A stretch of DNA of 64,000 nt, from contig CM029128.1 in the NCBI GenBank assembly GCA_016859345.1, positions 18,272,104 to 18,336,103 of the forward strand, written 5' to 3'. A program made the position numbers and the translations under genes. The stretch comes from Istiophorus platypterus (taxonomy: Eukaryota; Chordata; Actinopteri; Istiophoriformes; Istiophoridae). Below the pieces are notes generated by a model. The model was not told the origin of the DNA. It saw nothing but the letters and a program-made list of their open reading frames with translations, and did not search any database. This document shows positions 1 through 12,800 of this stretch, piece by piece; the stretch's first letter is position 1; each line of letters starts with the position of its first letter.

Positions 1-1899
1 CTTATTTACTTCAACAAGGAAAACTGCCTTTGAAAATGGATCTGTCCAGGCTGAGCTCCAGATGGACACTATGTGCCAAGATCCAGGAGCCAAACACATC
101 TGACCAACCAAACAGCCTCAGCTTCTTCATAAATCATACTAATCCTTTGCTCTTGACTGGTTTAAACTCTAATAGACACTAAAGATTTTTTATTTTTCCT
201 TTGAAACTATAATATTAGTATTTTGTCCTAACATACTAATATTATAGCATACATATAATATGTTTTGTGGGGGTTTTTTTTAACGTTTTGTCACTGTCCA
301 GTAAAAATCATGGATTTTCATATGCAGTGATTTTTAGGTTTCATGCAAAATTAAGGACTAAATTCTCCTTAATGATTTGCGAAGATTTTCCTTCATCCTT
401 AAGTAAAAAAAAACAACAAAAACCATTAAAACAATCAAACGGATCAAATTATATATATAAATGTATAAAGTAGTTTCCATTTGCTGCACAATAGTCCAGC
501 AGTAGTTGAAAGCTCCGGAACAATCATTTTTGAAGGTTTAGGAAGTGGACTTTCTCTTGAAGGCTAAATCCTTTTTCCATCCCACTTTCCTCTGTGGAAA
601 GTGGATCTGAAAATACTGTCAAATGAAAGTGGAAATAACATGTTCCAGTATGTTGAATGAGTCGAGGAATTTGTTAACCAGCTGCCCACAACCCTCTTCA
701 ATATCCCCTTAAACAGTGCATGTAATTTACATGTTTCCTGTCTGAAGTTAGGAAAAGAGGAAAAAAAACATCATACTACGTTTGAGTCTAGCTCGTTCTG
801 GAGGAACACAGCTGATGAATGTTGATTTCCTCAGCCTTGTGATTAATTTAGCAGCTGACTGCAACACAGAGAGACACCACAGTGTTGTGTGATTTATAAT
901 TCACAGCACTGTTCAATGACTTTAGACTGGCCTCATTTTCAAAACACCTTTTTCCCCCCAATTACAGAAACTATTTATATTAATACTTGGTATAAACACA
1001 CCGAGGCCCAGAGCTGAATCCCCTCGGGGGGAAAAAATATATGAAAACGTTTGACTGTTAATAATAAAATGAAAATAGCAAGCGGCTGTTTGATTGGCTC
1101 GCGCTCTTGGCTCAGGCTCTCTGACTAAATGTCTCGTTATCTTTTCATTTTTATGTGCATGTTATGTTAAAGTGATGCTTTTCGACGTTTCCTGTTGTGA
1201 TGAATAAACTCGCTGTCTCTCGCCACAGAATATCTCCTCCGCGCGAAGATCTCCTCTGTGTGCGCGCGTGTGCACGCGTACGTGAGTGTGTGTGTGTGTG
1301 TGTGTGCGTGTGTGTGTGTGTTGTAAAAATCTTGTTTCCTAGGTAACCAGGATGGCTGAGTCTGCTCATGTATCTGGAGCTGCAGGGATGCTCCCAACGC
1401 TCACTTAAACAGTCCAAAGAGCGGGGTCAGAGATTGCGCTACGTCCACGCCGCGTTCCTGGTTTTCCTCCCCGTCCGCATGACTGAAGTCACGGGACGGC
1501 TGGGGAGACGGATGTCCCTGACATCCCCTGTGATGAATGAGCCGTCCGGGGGAGTCGGTCCACTTTACGCAGAGAGCTGCAACACAAATCAGCCTCCCCT
1601 TCCAGTTTGGAGGAAAAGGAACTCGCATCAAAGCCCCTTGTCCACGGATCAGCTCTGACCTGAAAGCCGCTAGGCTGGAATAACCTCCCTCCCTCCTCCC
1701 TCCATCTGCTCTTATTGCAATCACGCTATTTAAGAGAATCTCACCACCGCCTGGTTCTCATTTCAAACCCACAAGCATTAACAAAGCCCAAATATTAATC
1801 TGAATTAATCTGGCAGCATGTCCATGCCCTGCAGGCATGCAACCAAACGCCGGCATGTGCGCTCCCCTAAATGATCTCGCCTCTCATGTCACATTATGA
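1..1899. other. Upstream flank of grin1
   Basis: AT-rich until about 1080, then mixed, with a TG repeat (about 1285-1322). No exon of a neighbouring gene was recognised, and several short overlapping open frames on both strands near 1150-1724 have no recognisable protein. Confidence 0.65.
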
Positions 1900-1968
1900 G
1901 TAACACGGCGATCGAGTGTATTTTGATCGAGTGCATTTATTTTTCATAGGAGCAGCTTCTGCTCCAGC

Positions 1969-2042
1969 GTCGTCGTCGTCAGCAGCAGCAGCATCAGCAG
2001 CATCAGCAGCAGAAGCAGCAGAAGCAGCAGCAGCAGCAGCAT
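1969..2042. repeat. CAG/AGC-type trinucleotide repeat in the grin1 leader
   Basis: An imperfect tract of GTC then AGC/CAG triplets with scattered CAT and GAA interruptions, just ahead of the RE1-like site. In one frame it would read as a run of Ala/Ser, but nothing suggests it is translated. Tracts like this are often length-polymorphic. Confidence 0.85.
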
Positions 2043-2122
2043 CACGCCAACGCGCAAAACCCGGAGTGGGGGAGCCGATACGGCGGGAGCGCGCACCAGC
2101 ACCGCGGCGCGCATGCACAGCT

Positions 2123-2143
2123 GTCAGCACCAAGGACAGCAGC
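2123..2143 (+). promoter_or_regulatory. RE1/NRSE-like silencer (REST binding site) in the grin1 leader
   Basis: The 21-base site reads GTCAGCACCAAGGACAGC followed by AGC. It matches the canonical 21-bp RE1/NRSE element at about 18 positions and keeps both half-sites, CAGCACC and GGACAGC, at canonical spacing. Mammalian GRIN1 is an established REST/NRSF target with an RE1 near its 5' end. The site lies about 475 bp upstream of the ATG. REST binding itself is inferred. Confidence 0.85.
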
Positions 2144-2617
2144 CGCTCAGCCCGGAGCGACCAGCCGGAGACTCATCGGTGGGATCAGCCCCGCGAAGAG
2201 CGCAGGGAGCGGCGGCCGCGGGAAGCGATACACACCCCGGAGAGGACGCCTCCTGCAAGCTCGAACTATGCCCCAACTCCGCTCCCGAAACCACAGGGAG
2301 ATCTGAGCAGATTCTGCGGAGGAGAGCGAAAATAGAAGAGGTGGACAATGCGGTTTGGACGTCTCTGGTTGACAGCCTGTCCCTGATATGATTGTACACA
2401 CTCCTCCGCATTGCACATAAATCCACCTATTTTTCCCAGTCTTCTTCTCCCCCTCTTTCGCCTCCCTCCCCCTCGTTCCCACCGCCCACCTGGATTGTGT
2501 CCGCAGTCGTGGTTCTCAACTGGCTGAGCCGTGCCGCCGTCCAGAAGCTGGTCGAGCCGACCCGCCACCGGGGGGAAAAGCGAGCGGGCAGCGCTGCGCT
2601 GTTTGCTGGTCCACACG

Positions 2618-2866
2618 ATGCGTCTCTTTCTGCTGGCGGTGCTCTTCTCGTGCTCCTGCGCGCGGGCCGGCTGCGAGCCGAAGATCGTGAACATCGGGGC
2701 CGTCCTGAGCCAGAAGAGATACGAGCAGGTCTTCAAAGATGCCGTGACCCAGGCCAACCAGGTCTACGGCAGGGACAAATTCAAGCTGACCGCCATCTCC
2801 GTAACGCACAAACCCAACGCCATCCAGATGGCTCTCTCCGTGTGCGAGGACCTCATCTCCAGTCAG
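2618..2866 (+). CDS. grin1: grin1 exon 1 (residues 1-83)
   Basis: Encodes the signal peptide, with likely cleavage after ARA, and the first strand-helix of the amino-terminal domain (CEPKIVNIGAVLS, then SVTHKPNAIQMALSVCEDL). It ends in phase 0 at CAG|GTAGTT. An upstream in-frame ATG at 2531 would extend the protein by 29 non-hydrophobic residues and bury the signal peptide, so ATG 2618 was chosen. Confidence 0.97.
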
Positions 2867-3561
2867 GTAGTTTTACCGCCGCCTCTTGCATGAGCGCTGC
2901 ATCCAACAACTGCTTCGTCCGTCTCTGAGTCGTAGCATACACAGGGGCTACGTATGATCCGTGCATTCCTCCACCTAAGTGCAAAGATGGTTTAGCCGCG
3001 AGACTCTGCCGCGGGGTGTTGTGGAGGAACAGCAGCCCAGAGATCCCTGAGCGCTGTTATAGAACACCGGTGCTTTAGAAAACATTTACATGTCATTATC
3101 AGATGTGTTTTCTCACTCGAGGGCCACTGAGGTTTGGTTTTCACGACCAGATCACCATCCCTCTCCAGTCCAGACAAAAGAGTTGTCTATTTCTCCAAAG
3201 GCTCATATTAGCAGACTAACTGTCCACTCAACGTCAAAATATTACAAAATGTATAGAAATACTAACAGAAACCAGACAATATATAAATACAGGTCCTGCA
3301 ATTTGTCTAATCTGGTATCAGCGCTACGCTCGTTCACCTGACCCACAATTTAGTCCACTTTGTGTAGTTCAAATTCTGTAAAGTCCCAACGGACCCATCT
3401 GTTTTACAGACATCCAAAAATAGGCTTCGGTTTGGGGCATATCTCAGATGAGAGGGCAACTGTACAATTTCAGGACACACAGCTGTAGATCTACTGAACT
3501 GCAATGGAACCACTGAGGAGTGAAAATGTGCCATACATAATTTACAATTAACAACTTGCCG

Positions 3562-3635
<74 letters not shown>

Positions 3636-6600
3636 TGCATGATAACATTCTGGCACGAGGAGGCTGACATGGCTGTGAGCAGTTTGAGCAAAATTTAAAA
3701 AAATAAATAAATACTTCCTCTGTGTTGGCCTTCAGGCTTAGATCACTCTCTCAGCTGTAAGCTGTGTGAAATGATACAAAACTGTTAAGGGCTTAAATGC
3801 AGTTTTTCCGGGAAAGAGTTTTCCTGCAGCTACACAAGTTTAAAGATTCATACCATATGTGCTGCAGATCTGACAAACAAAACATATTTCATAAGTAATA
3901 CATGGTGCATGGTTAGTATGTATGCGCTTTTGAGAATTGTTAAAACACTGGTGCACGCTGAAATGCACCAACCATCTCCTAATGCGATGCTCTACATGGT
4001 TTTTAAAAGCGCCAACATTATGTCACAGCATGCTGAGGCGTGAAGCCTCTCTCGCTCTCACTCCTATTTCTCCCACACACATAATTAGGCTTCACGCAAC
4101 AAAAAAAATCTGAAAAAGCAGCTTCAGTGCTGCTTTCATGTCCTCGGTCCTCTGCTTAGTGTAATGACTCTAAATGATGCAGGCTTGAAGAATAACAGTG
4201 TCGCATCCAGTCTCCTGTCACACCAAAGCATAAGCGTGCAATCCATCCATTGGGCTGTGCAGATTACACCGCCAGCAGTTCAGTTTATTGCACACACACA
4301 CACCTTTTGAAAATGAGACAGAATCAAACCTTATTGAGACAGAAAAGTCTAAGTTTAATCAGATGAGACTGGCTTGTAGGCGATAACAGTCATGGAGAAG
4401 CAAAGTCTGTGGCAGATGGAGGAGTAGATGCCTGGGAGCAGTCCTTGGAAGATAGTCCTCATTTTTTGACCCAACCATACGGGCCGCTCATATCCAATAA
4501 TCCATGAATGCACAGCCACGCCAACTTTATTCCTCTTCCTTAACATCTCTGTGACATTTTCTCAAGGCTGAGCTTTGGGAGGAGCGCACAGACGTTCTTT
4601 TCTTTCCTGCTTAATGCAGGAATAAGAATAAACCAAACTGCCACTAATAAATATTAGTCTGCAGGCCATCAGACCGAAGACAGAGGACGATTTTTCTTTG
4701 CTCTTCTGTTTCTCTGTTATTAATGAGTTTGTCCCTGACTACAATTTATAAAGGTATGGTTAAAGTTTTATTTTATGTAATTGTATACATATCATGTGTG
4801 ATGAACACATGTTTAAATGTGTTTATAAGTTACGTTTTGTGGTGAATGGCCTTTTTTTGCTTATTGCCTGCAAAATTACAAAACTGTACATAAAAAAGAC
4901 AAGTAGAAAGAAAAAAGTCGGGGTATGTTAAAAATGTTATCAACACAACAGCCTGTTCCAACACTTTGTCATAGTGCCAGTGTCAGAATGACAAATCGTT
5001 CTTCCCCTGTGTCTCTGCAGGTCTACGCTATCCTGGTGAGTCACCCTCCCCAGTCCAATGACCACCTAACTCCGACGCCTGTCTCCTACACTGCAGGCTT
5101 CTACCGCATCCCGGTGGTGGGGCTCACCACCCGCATGTCCATCTACTCAGACAAGGTGAGTGACGGATGAGAGAGATGTAAAGCAAGAAAAAGAGAGAGC
5201 GAAAAACAGGTAGAGAGTGAATGGCGAGCCAGGGAGTGAGGAGTTCCCCTGGGGCAACTTCAGAAACTACTCAGATTAAACGTCCCATCACTGTCCATTA
5301 GGGGAGCTGTGATTAAATGGGTTTCCAGCTGAAAATTGAAAGAACATCATTAATAATGCCTCTGACCTAAGTAATGCTTTCACGAAGCACAAACCACTAA
5401 AATGATACTTTGAAGCAATCATATAAATAAAAAGCCAAGGACTAAAGTTAAAGTCTATTTAATTGACATCTCTCCTAATAGTGCAAATTAAAGGAAATCA
5501 GAGGCATTAAATACAAATATTTAAAAGGTGCCAATGCATAGATTAAGCGATGATTTGTTCATTAGTGACTATGTTTAGCATTTGTTTTTACCGTTATAAA
5601 GTGTTTTTACCATTTCCAGAACAAATTCAGCTGCAGGCATTTCAACTTTCAGAATATTATATGTCTATGTTCTCTCAGTATACAGAACATAGGGCACAAT
5701 ACATGGCCCTCCATACTTTGCTGAAGAAAATGGCTGGCTGCAGGGATTTGCTCCCATTCAGCAACAACAGCATTAGTGAGGTCCAGCACTGATGTTGGGT
5801 GATATGTCCACAACCCCGTGTATTGTCCACATGTTATCTGGCTAAATCTTATATATGACCATAAAAAAGTATGTTCTCCTATGGAAAGACTTAAGTAAAA
5901 AGACGAGAGGTTTTGGCTGAGTCATTCATTAAAATTGAACTGTTGTGGAAAACTGTTAACCGTTGCTCATTTCCTGCTCGGTGCTCCTCAGAGTATCCAC
6001 CTGTCCTTTCTGCGGACAGTCCCTCCCTACTCCCACCAGGCGCATGTGTGGTTTGACCTGATGCGCGAGTTCAACTGGAACCACATCATCCTGATAGTGA
6101 GCGACGACCACGAGGGGCGGGCTGCTCAAAAGAGGCTCGAGACTCTCTTGGAGGAGAGAGAAACAAAGGTGAGACACTCCAGCTCCAGCAGAGTACGTGA
6201 GCATGAGCGTGCAAGTGTGTAGGGTTTTTTAAAACCTCAAAGGTCTTCTATGTATGTAACTGTTTTCCTTTCTGTTTGTGTGGCAACATCTCTTTCTCAC
6301 CATTGTGTAAACACTGGCTAACACGCCTAGAGACATCAACAGCGTCTAATGTGGTCTAATCTGACGAAAGTTTGTATGTTTATTTGCTCATCTTCACGTT
6401 GCTTTTCGCCATAGTCCAAATTATCCTGTGTCTATCCACAGTGGGAGCCAAATAGCGGACTTTAACGTGGGGCTTTGCAAACCATCACAGACTAAGCGTT
6501 GAGCTGTTTTATTGGGGCTATAGTGGAAGTCAGGTGTGTCTTTTCCTCTCAGTGTCTGATGATAGGTGGTTTCATTATCGTGCACAGAGGGCTTATGTTT

Positions 6601-6794
6601 ATTGCACCCTGCTAATTCATGTTCATGAGATAAGGGAGATGTTTTCGCCTTCTCAGAAACCGCTGATGCATCCATTTTAAGTGTAGCTCTGAGCTGTGCA
6701 TGTGGGTCAGTGAAATGCTGATCTTCTTTGAGCCAAAACAGACTTGAGACTGCAATGATGTGTGCCCTTTAGGAACAGGGGTGGGGGGGGGGCA

Positions 6795-6846
<52 letters not shown>

Positions 6847-9800
6847 AAAAACAAGTGTCATCTATTTCATCCATGCATTTAATAAGATGACATTACCTTG
6901 GGATATGCTTTTGCTTTATACTCTGTCATGCTTGTCCCTCTCTGGGGCTCTTTGCTGTAATTGTGTGGCTGAATGTAATGAGTCCCGATTCAGAGATTTA
7001 ATTAAATCCGAATCCGAGGAGACGCTGAATATGACACACACCCGAGGTAATTCACAGAAGGCAGCTACAGTTAAAGTGCAAGCTGTTTAAATTAGGTGAC
7101 AGGGATCGATATCGATCTCATGCCACCGACAGAAAAACATTTCAAACATTTGAATTAATCCCAGAGAATTTTGCAACCTCATCCAATTTAAATGATAACA
7201 CTGATTTCAAAATCACTCAGTAGAGAAATTTGTGAATCAAAAATCCCTGAATCAAGGAAGTTCATTTTATGTTTGCATAATCTGAGTTTCGATCTCAGAA
7301 CGAACCCATCTGTGCTCCCCATTCAGTGTCGTAATGCTGAGAGAAATTGCTGCAACCCTCTACTTTGAGGCTCTAATTATGCCTATATTTAGTTATGACT
7401 GCAGTTCCAGCTCGAGCATTTTTGGGACTCTTAGCAGGATTCATTTGAGAATCTCGTCAACTATGCAAAGCAACAATTAAAGTGAAACCCTGGTAAAACC
7501 CAAAGGATAAGGTCAGCAAAATGATATATTTTTGTAACTATCAACAAATCCCATGAAAAGACAGGAACCAACCATGAATATATCCTATTAACAACTACAG
7601 TAGCTGTTTATCCAAAGCCTGATATACAGTGTCTCCAGAAAATATTCCAACCCCATCACTTTTTGCACACACTACTGTGTTGCAGTTTTAACTGTAAATA
7701 AATAAAATTGCCATTTTTCACCAACACTATACTCAATAACCATAATAATCAAAAAAAATTTTTTTTTTCAAATTTATTAAAAAACAAACACAACCTTCTC
7801 TTATTGACAAAGGTATTCAGAGCCTTTGCTGCAGCATGGCTAACTGTGGTCCAGTTCATCCTGTTTGCTTTAATTATCCATGAGACATGTCTGCGACTTG
7901 ACTGGAGTCCACCTGCAGAAAACTCAATTGACTGGACAGAGTTTAGAAAGGCACAGACCTGTTTATTAAAGGGCCCATCATTCATTCTGTCAGGACAAAG
8001 GAACAGCCAGAAAGAAGGTCTTAGAGCCCATAGCGTTAAAATTAGGCACCGAAAGGGCACACAAATGAAACCATTTCTAAAGTGATGACTGTTTCCAGGA
8101 GCACAGTGGCCTCAATAATCATGAAATGGAAGAAGTCTGGAACCACCAGGACTCTTCCTGGTCTCTCTGACAGAGCTTCAGAAGTCCTCTGCAGAGATGG
8201 GAGATCATGATGGAAGGACATCCATCTCAGCAACACTCTATCAGTCAGGCCTTTATGGTAGATTGGCTAGAAGGAAGTCCCTTTGAGTAAAAGGCACAAG
8301 ACAGCCTGCCCTTTCCAAGTGCCATTTAAAGGACTCTTAGAGCATGAAGAAAAAGACCACCTTCTCTGATGAGACCAAAACTCATCCATTTAGGTAGAAC
8401 TCGCAACAATTTGCTTGGTGAACACCAGGCACGACTCATTGCCTAGGTAACAACATCCCTACGGTGAGGCATGGTGGTGGCAGCGTCATGTGATGGGGGT
8501 GCTTGTCAGCGGCAGGGACAGATGAGGAGGAAGAATGAAGCCAAAGACAGAGGTCCTTGAAGAAAACCTGCCTCAGAGTGCATGTGACCTGAGACTTGGT
8601 TGATTGATCACCTCTCAGCATGACAATGACCTGAGGCATACAGTCAAGAAAATGTTGGAGTGGCTTCAGGACAAGTCTCCTATTGTAGAGAGAGACCTGA
8701 AGAAAACAGTCCCATCCAATCTGAGAAATCTGGGGGAAAAGGGATGAGACTGCCCAAATCCATGTGTTCAAAGCTTGTACAGACTTAACCAAGTAGACAC
8801 AAAAGAGCTTCTACAAAGTACTGAATCAAGAGTCTAAATTCAGAAAATTTGAGTGTAGACTGATTCTTATGGAAATTGAATATGAACAGCACATTAAAAT
8901 CACCTGAAGATCTGACCTCGCCTTTGGGGATTTGTTTTTTGGCAGTCCAACAAAATCTGAAGATGCACCTTTAAATAATTAATTGATAAAAAATCAGTCG
9001 AGATGCCCATGGTGGCCAAGTTGCCCTGAGTAGCTACTTAGCTTACTTTAGCCTCTGATCTGATGCCCCATGTGTGTCAGGACATCAGCAGAAAAATTAA
9101 AACTACCAAATTTATCAGTTTAGGTTTGTTTGGATGACAGTTTCAGCTAAACACCCAACTGTAAATGCACTAGTAGCTTTAACTGTCTTAGTTAATGGTG
9201 GATGTTAGTTTGGATGTGGCAGATCAGGGCTTTGACACATTATTCTGACATTAAAAGAGAGAGGTGTTATTTCTGCTAATCACCCAGGGTTGATGCATAA
9301 ATTTGCATTATTTTTAGCTTTGTGGCAAGTCATTAGCAAAGTCACACAATGTGGGCACACGGGGATCACTGTCACTGTCACTCTGGGCACAGTGGACTCC
9401 GTCAGAGCCCAAACGTGACCAACACAACATGAAATATTAATGTCTGGCTGAGAGTACAAAAATAGATCGCTCAGAAAAGGGTTGGGGTTTTTTTGTTCCC
9501 AGTGCTGCTGGAAGAAACTCATTGAGAGTATTTCTATGTGCCAAAGAGGCATAAACCTGATATTTACATAGTAGCTAAAGGGTTATGACTGACAAAACTG
9601 AGCCACGTGCAAAATGTGTAAAATTCTCTCAGCAAACAATTTTTCTTAATATTCTAGTTTTCTCAACAAAAATTGGAAAAATATTCTTCTTGCTTAGTGG
9701 GATTTTTTTTTAACTTTTACCTAGTGTAGTTTCATGCAATCTGGTTTTGCCATATGTCATTTTTCTTCCACCTTTTAAAATATCACAGAATTTTAGAACA

Positions 9801-12800
9801 TTAACTTAACAAAGTAAGGAAACAGAATATTTAGAATTATCTATAACCCCACTGACAGTTTGTTGTAGAGTTGATTTCATTACTACACAAGAACAGCTGT
9901 CGGCATTTCAGTTTTTATAATTCCTGATTATGATTCAGGATTGAACAATTACCTCTCTGCATTTAAAATCCCAATTACTCAAACAACATGACCACACAAT
10001 ACACAGATCACTATGGCATCAGCTTGTATAACAGATCTTACACGCTTTCATTTGATGTGAATTGAAGAGTTTCTGGGGGATATTTGTTGTGAGTTTGCTT
10101 GTCAGTCTGAATTCTGTACTGATGCATGGCCGGTGTCGCCTTGGTGGAGGCAGGGACTCAGACCGGGGGTGCACTGAAGTGTGAGCCGTGAAGTAAGGCA
10201 GCTGTGCAAGAAACCCTGTCAAGCAGAAAGAAGATGTATTTTACTGCAAAATGGCTCCCTGTCTCAGTCAGGACCGCTGAGTGTCTCAGGACACAGAATA
10301 GGACGGGAATCCGAGTCTTGACACCTCAGGTGTCTGGATTCAGTTTTTCCTCTCAGAGTCAGTATCTTGTGTTGTGACCAGATTCCAATTTATATGCTAT
10401 TCTTATACAGCAAGTTCTATTAAATCTTTATACAGTAACATATTGTTTTAGCAATTACCGTTAAAAAGGGTTAGTTAAACGAAAAGGGAAAGCGAATGTT
10501 TTTATCTTAAGAATTAATTCTTTGACACACTGATGTCCCGTCACTTGTTGGAGCTGTAAACGTACCTGATAAGAGGTCCTTTTTTTGAGCATGTGATTGT
10601 CCCTCCAGATGCCTGCTGATGTTTGGTTGAATGACCTACCTGATAGAAAACCCTGGCTAGGACATATTGAATGTATTTATCTAAATCTTGAAATATATTT
10701 ATTACTTGCTTTAGCTATGAGTGGCTGATATAGTGATTACTCATAACAGCTTTATTTGAAATTTCAGAATGATAATATCAGTGCACTACGTTGCAACTTA
10801 CACTTGTTTTGGACTGAGTGTACCTAAATTCCATTTATTGCAAACCGCCCCCAAACTATTGGTTAAATACCCCTATTTTTCTTCACTCATTAATTTTGTC
10901 CTAAAACGGGCTCATTAAGCAGATGATTACTTGTGAGAAAATCATTAATATGACTGCTTGTAGATAGAAAAACCCAGTCGGAAAAAAAAACAAGAACCAA
11001 CATTTCAACCAATTGATTTTGCAATCTCAGCTCCAATAACCTGTTTGTCCGTACCTCCAGCACAACACCAGTCTTGGTAATCGACCCCAAACAAAAATGT
11101 GTGCAAGAAAGAATACTTTTATTTTCCAAAATATTTCTGTCTATCTACATCCACAGTATTTTAATTATATGTAGTTTCGAGTGTAGCCATTTCCTTTTCC
11201 ATTGTGCAGTAAATGATGAGATGTAGTATAGTTCCAGACTGCATTCAAAATTCAGGTATTTTTAGTGTGGACACACTACATCCATTCTAAAAACCAGTTC
11301 AACATTAGTATGTAATGTTGAACTGGGACACAGTTTGAGAGTGTTTGCTAGAATTATATTGTGGGAAAGAATAACAGAATGTGAATTGTTGGTTTGTGTT
11401 TTCTGATTTAAGTTTGATAAATGCTTTTAACTTTTATGATTTGTATCAATCTATACTTGTTAATTACAATCAAATTATCAACCAGAATTGTTAACCATTC
11501 AATGAAAATACATGATAAAAATAACATCTGAAATAGATGATGGTTTGTAGCTTTTTGTATGTTATTCTTAGTGGCTGGTCAGAAAACGTAATGATCATAT
11601 ATAGAACTAGCTGCAGCCTCTCAATTTACCATTTCAGGGCCAGTAAAAATGATGCCTCCTCAACAGATGGATACATTGGCAGTTGCCCAGTGCAGTTATG
11701 CAAGTTTACATGCTATAAAAACTTTAACAAGCTCTTCATATATTTTTAGGAGGCCAAAAAATTGTGATCACACTTTGGACTTGATGATGTGACTTTTAAA
11801 AAACCTGCTTGCTCTCTTTGGCATTCCTGTTGGTTTGATGTGTAATGTTAATGTATAATAGGGCGAATGAGAAACAGCATTTGGTCCAGTTATTTCTTGT
11901 AACTGATTGATGCAGGTGAATCATTGAATCAGCATTGATAAATGATGGATCAGATATATGAATAAATAACTTTCACAATTTTCACAAGTATACATGATTT
12001 CAGCATTATTGATAAGTGGTCATCTCTGATGTTCTTTGCAAGCCCCTCAGTTAAAGATCCCAATTTGAAGCAGAAAAGTGGAGATTTGTTGGAATGCTTT
12101 ACTGCCCTCCATTTTCAACTGTTTATAATATTTTTCTGTGTCTGCATATTTTCTCTGTGCACATTACTCATCAGAATAAAAAAAGGAACTATGAAAACCT
12201 CGACCAACTGTCCTATGACAACAAGCGAGGACCTAAGGTATATTTGCATGGTCAATGCACGCCGCCCACCAACTTTCCAAACGTAGCAACTAGAAACCAG
12301 CCCAAACCAGTCACCAGCCGACCCAGAAATGTCCCTCTCTTGGTAGCACGTGTTTTCTTTAATTTTTACTTTGAGACATTTCTCTATGATTTAAATGACG
12401 AATGATTTTGTAATGAGAAATCTATAATTTTCGGTCATTACAGAAAAAAAAAAAGAAATCAGTGAACGGCGCCCCGCTTTTATCATTTTCATTTTCTCCT
12501 TCAATAAAGGAATGCATGTACTCAGAACACACACTCACACACAAAAAGAGTTTGCAAGTCCATTCCTTTGTGGAGAACCGGTAGTGTGGGACAAAACCGT
12601 TTCCCAGATGCTACTTCCTCCTGTTCTGTAGCACTTTCCTCGTTTTATAGCAGTTTTTTTGTTGGGGGGAAAACGGCCCCCTCACCTCTCTTCACCCTTT
12701 TTTAGTTACTGGTTGCATTGACCTTCTTCTTCCCCCTACCTAACACATGCACGTCCTTCTTTGGAGCCTTGATAACCCTCAGTTTGCATGCAAACAAATG

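Larger units (their letters stand above)
1900..2617 (+). promoter_or_regulatory. grin1: GC-rich promoter / 5' leader of grin1
   Basis: The stretch before the start codon is clearly richer in G, C and CpG than the AT-rich flanks, as expected for a CpG-island promoter and 5' UTR. It contains a CAG-type trinucleotide tract, an RE1-like site, and several short upstream reading frames that overlap one another. The transcription start site is not visible from sequence alone, so the boundary between promoter and leader is inferred. Confidence 0.6.

Noticed and set aside
1151..1417. His-Thr repeat proteins on the - strand
   Set aside because: Direct translation of a TG/CA microsatellite; the same applies near 3334-3656 and to the Cys-Val run near 62006.
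2266..2757. 163-residue - strand open frame over grin1 exon 1
   Set aside because: GC-rich sequence opens frames by chance; it is antisense to the signal-peptide exon and resembles no protein I know.
2392..2928. 178-residue + strand open frame overlapping grin1 exon 1
   Set aside because: It is out of frame with the GluN1 coding exon and reads through the donor site; a shadow frame.
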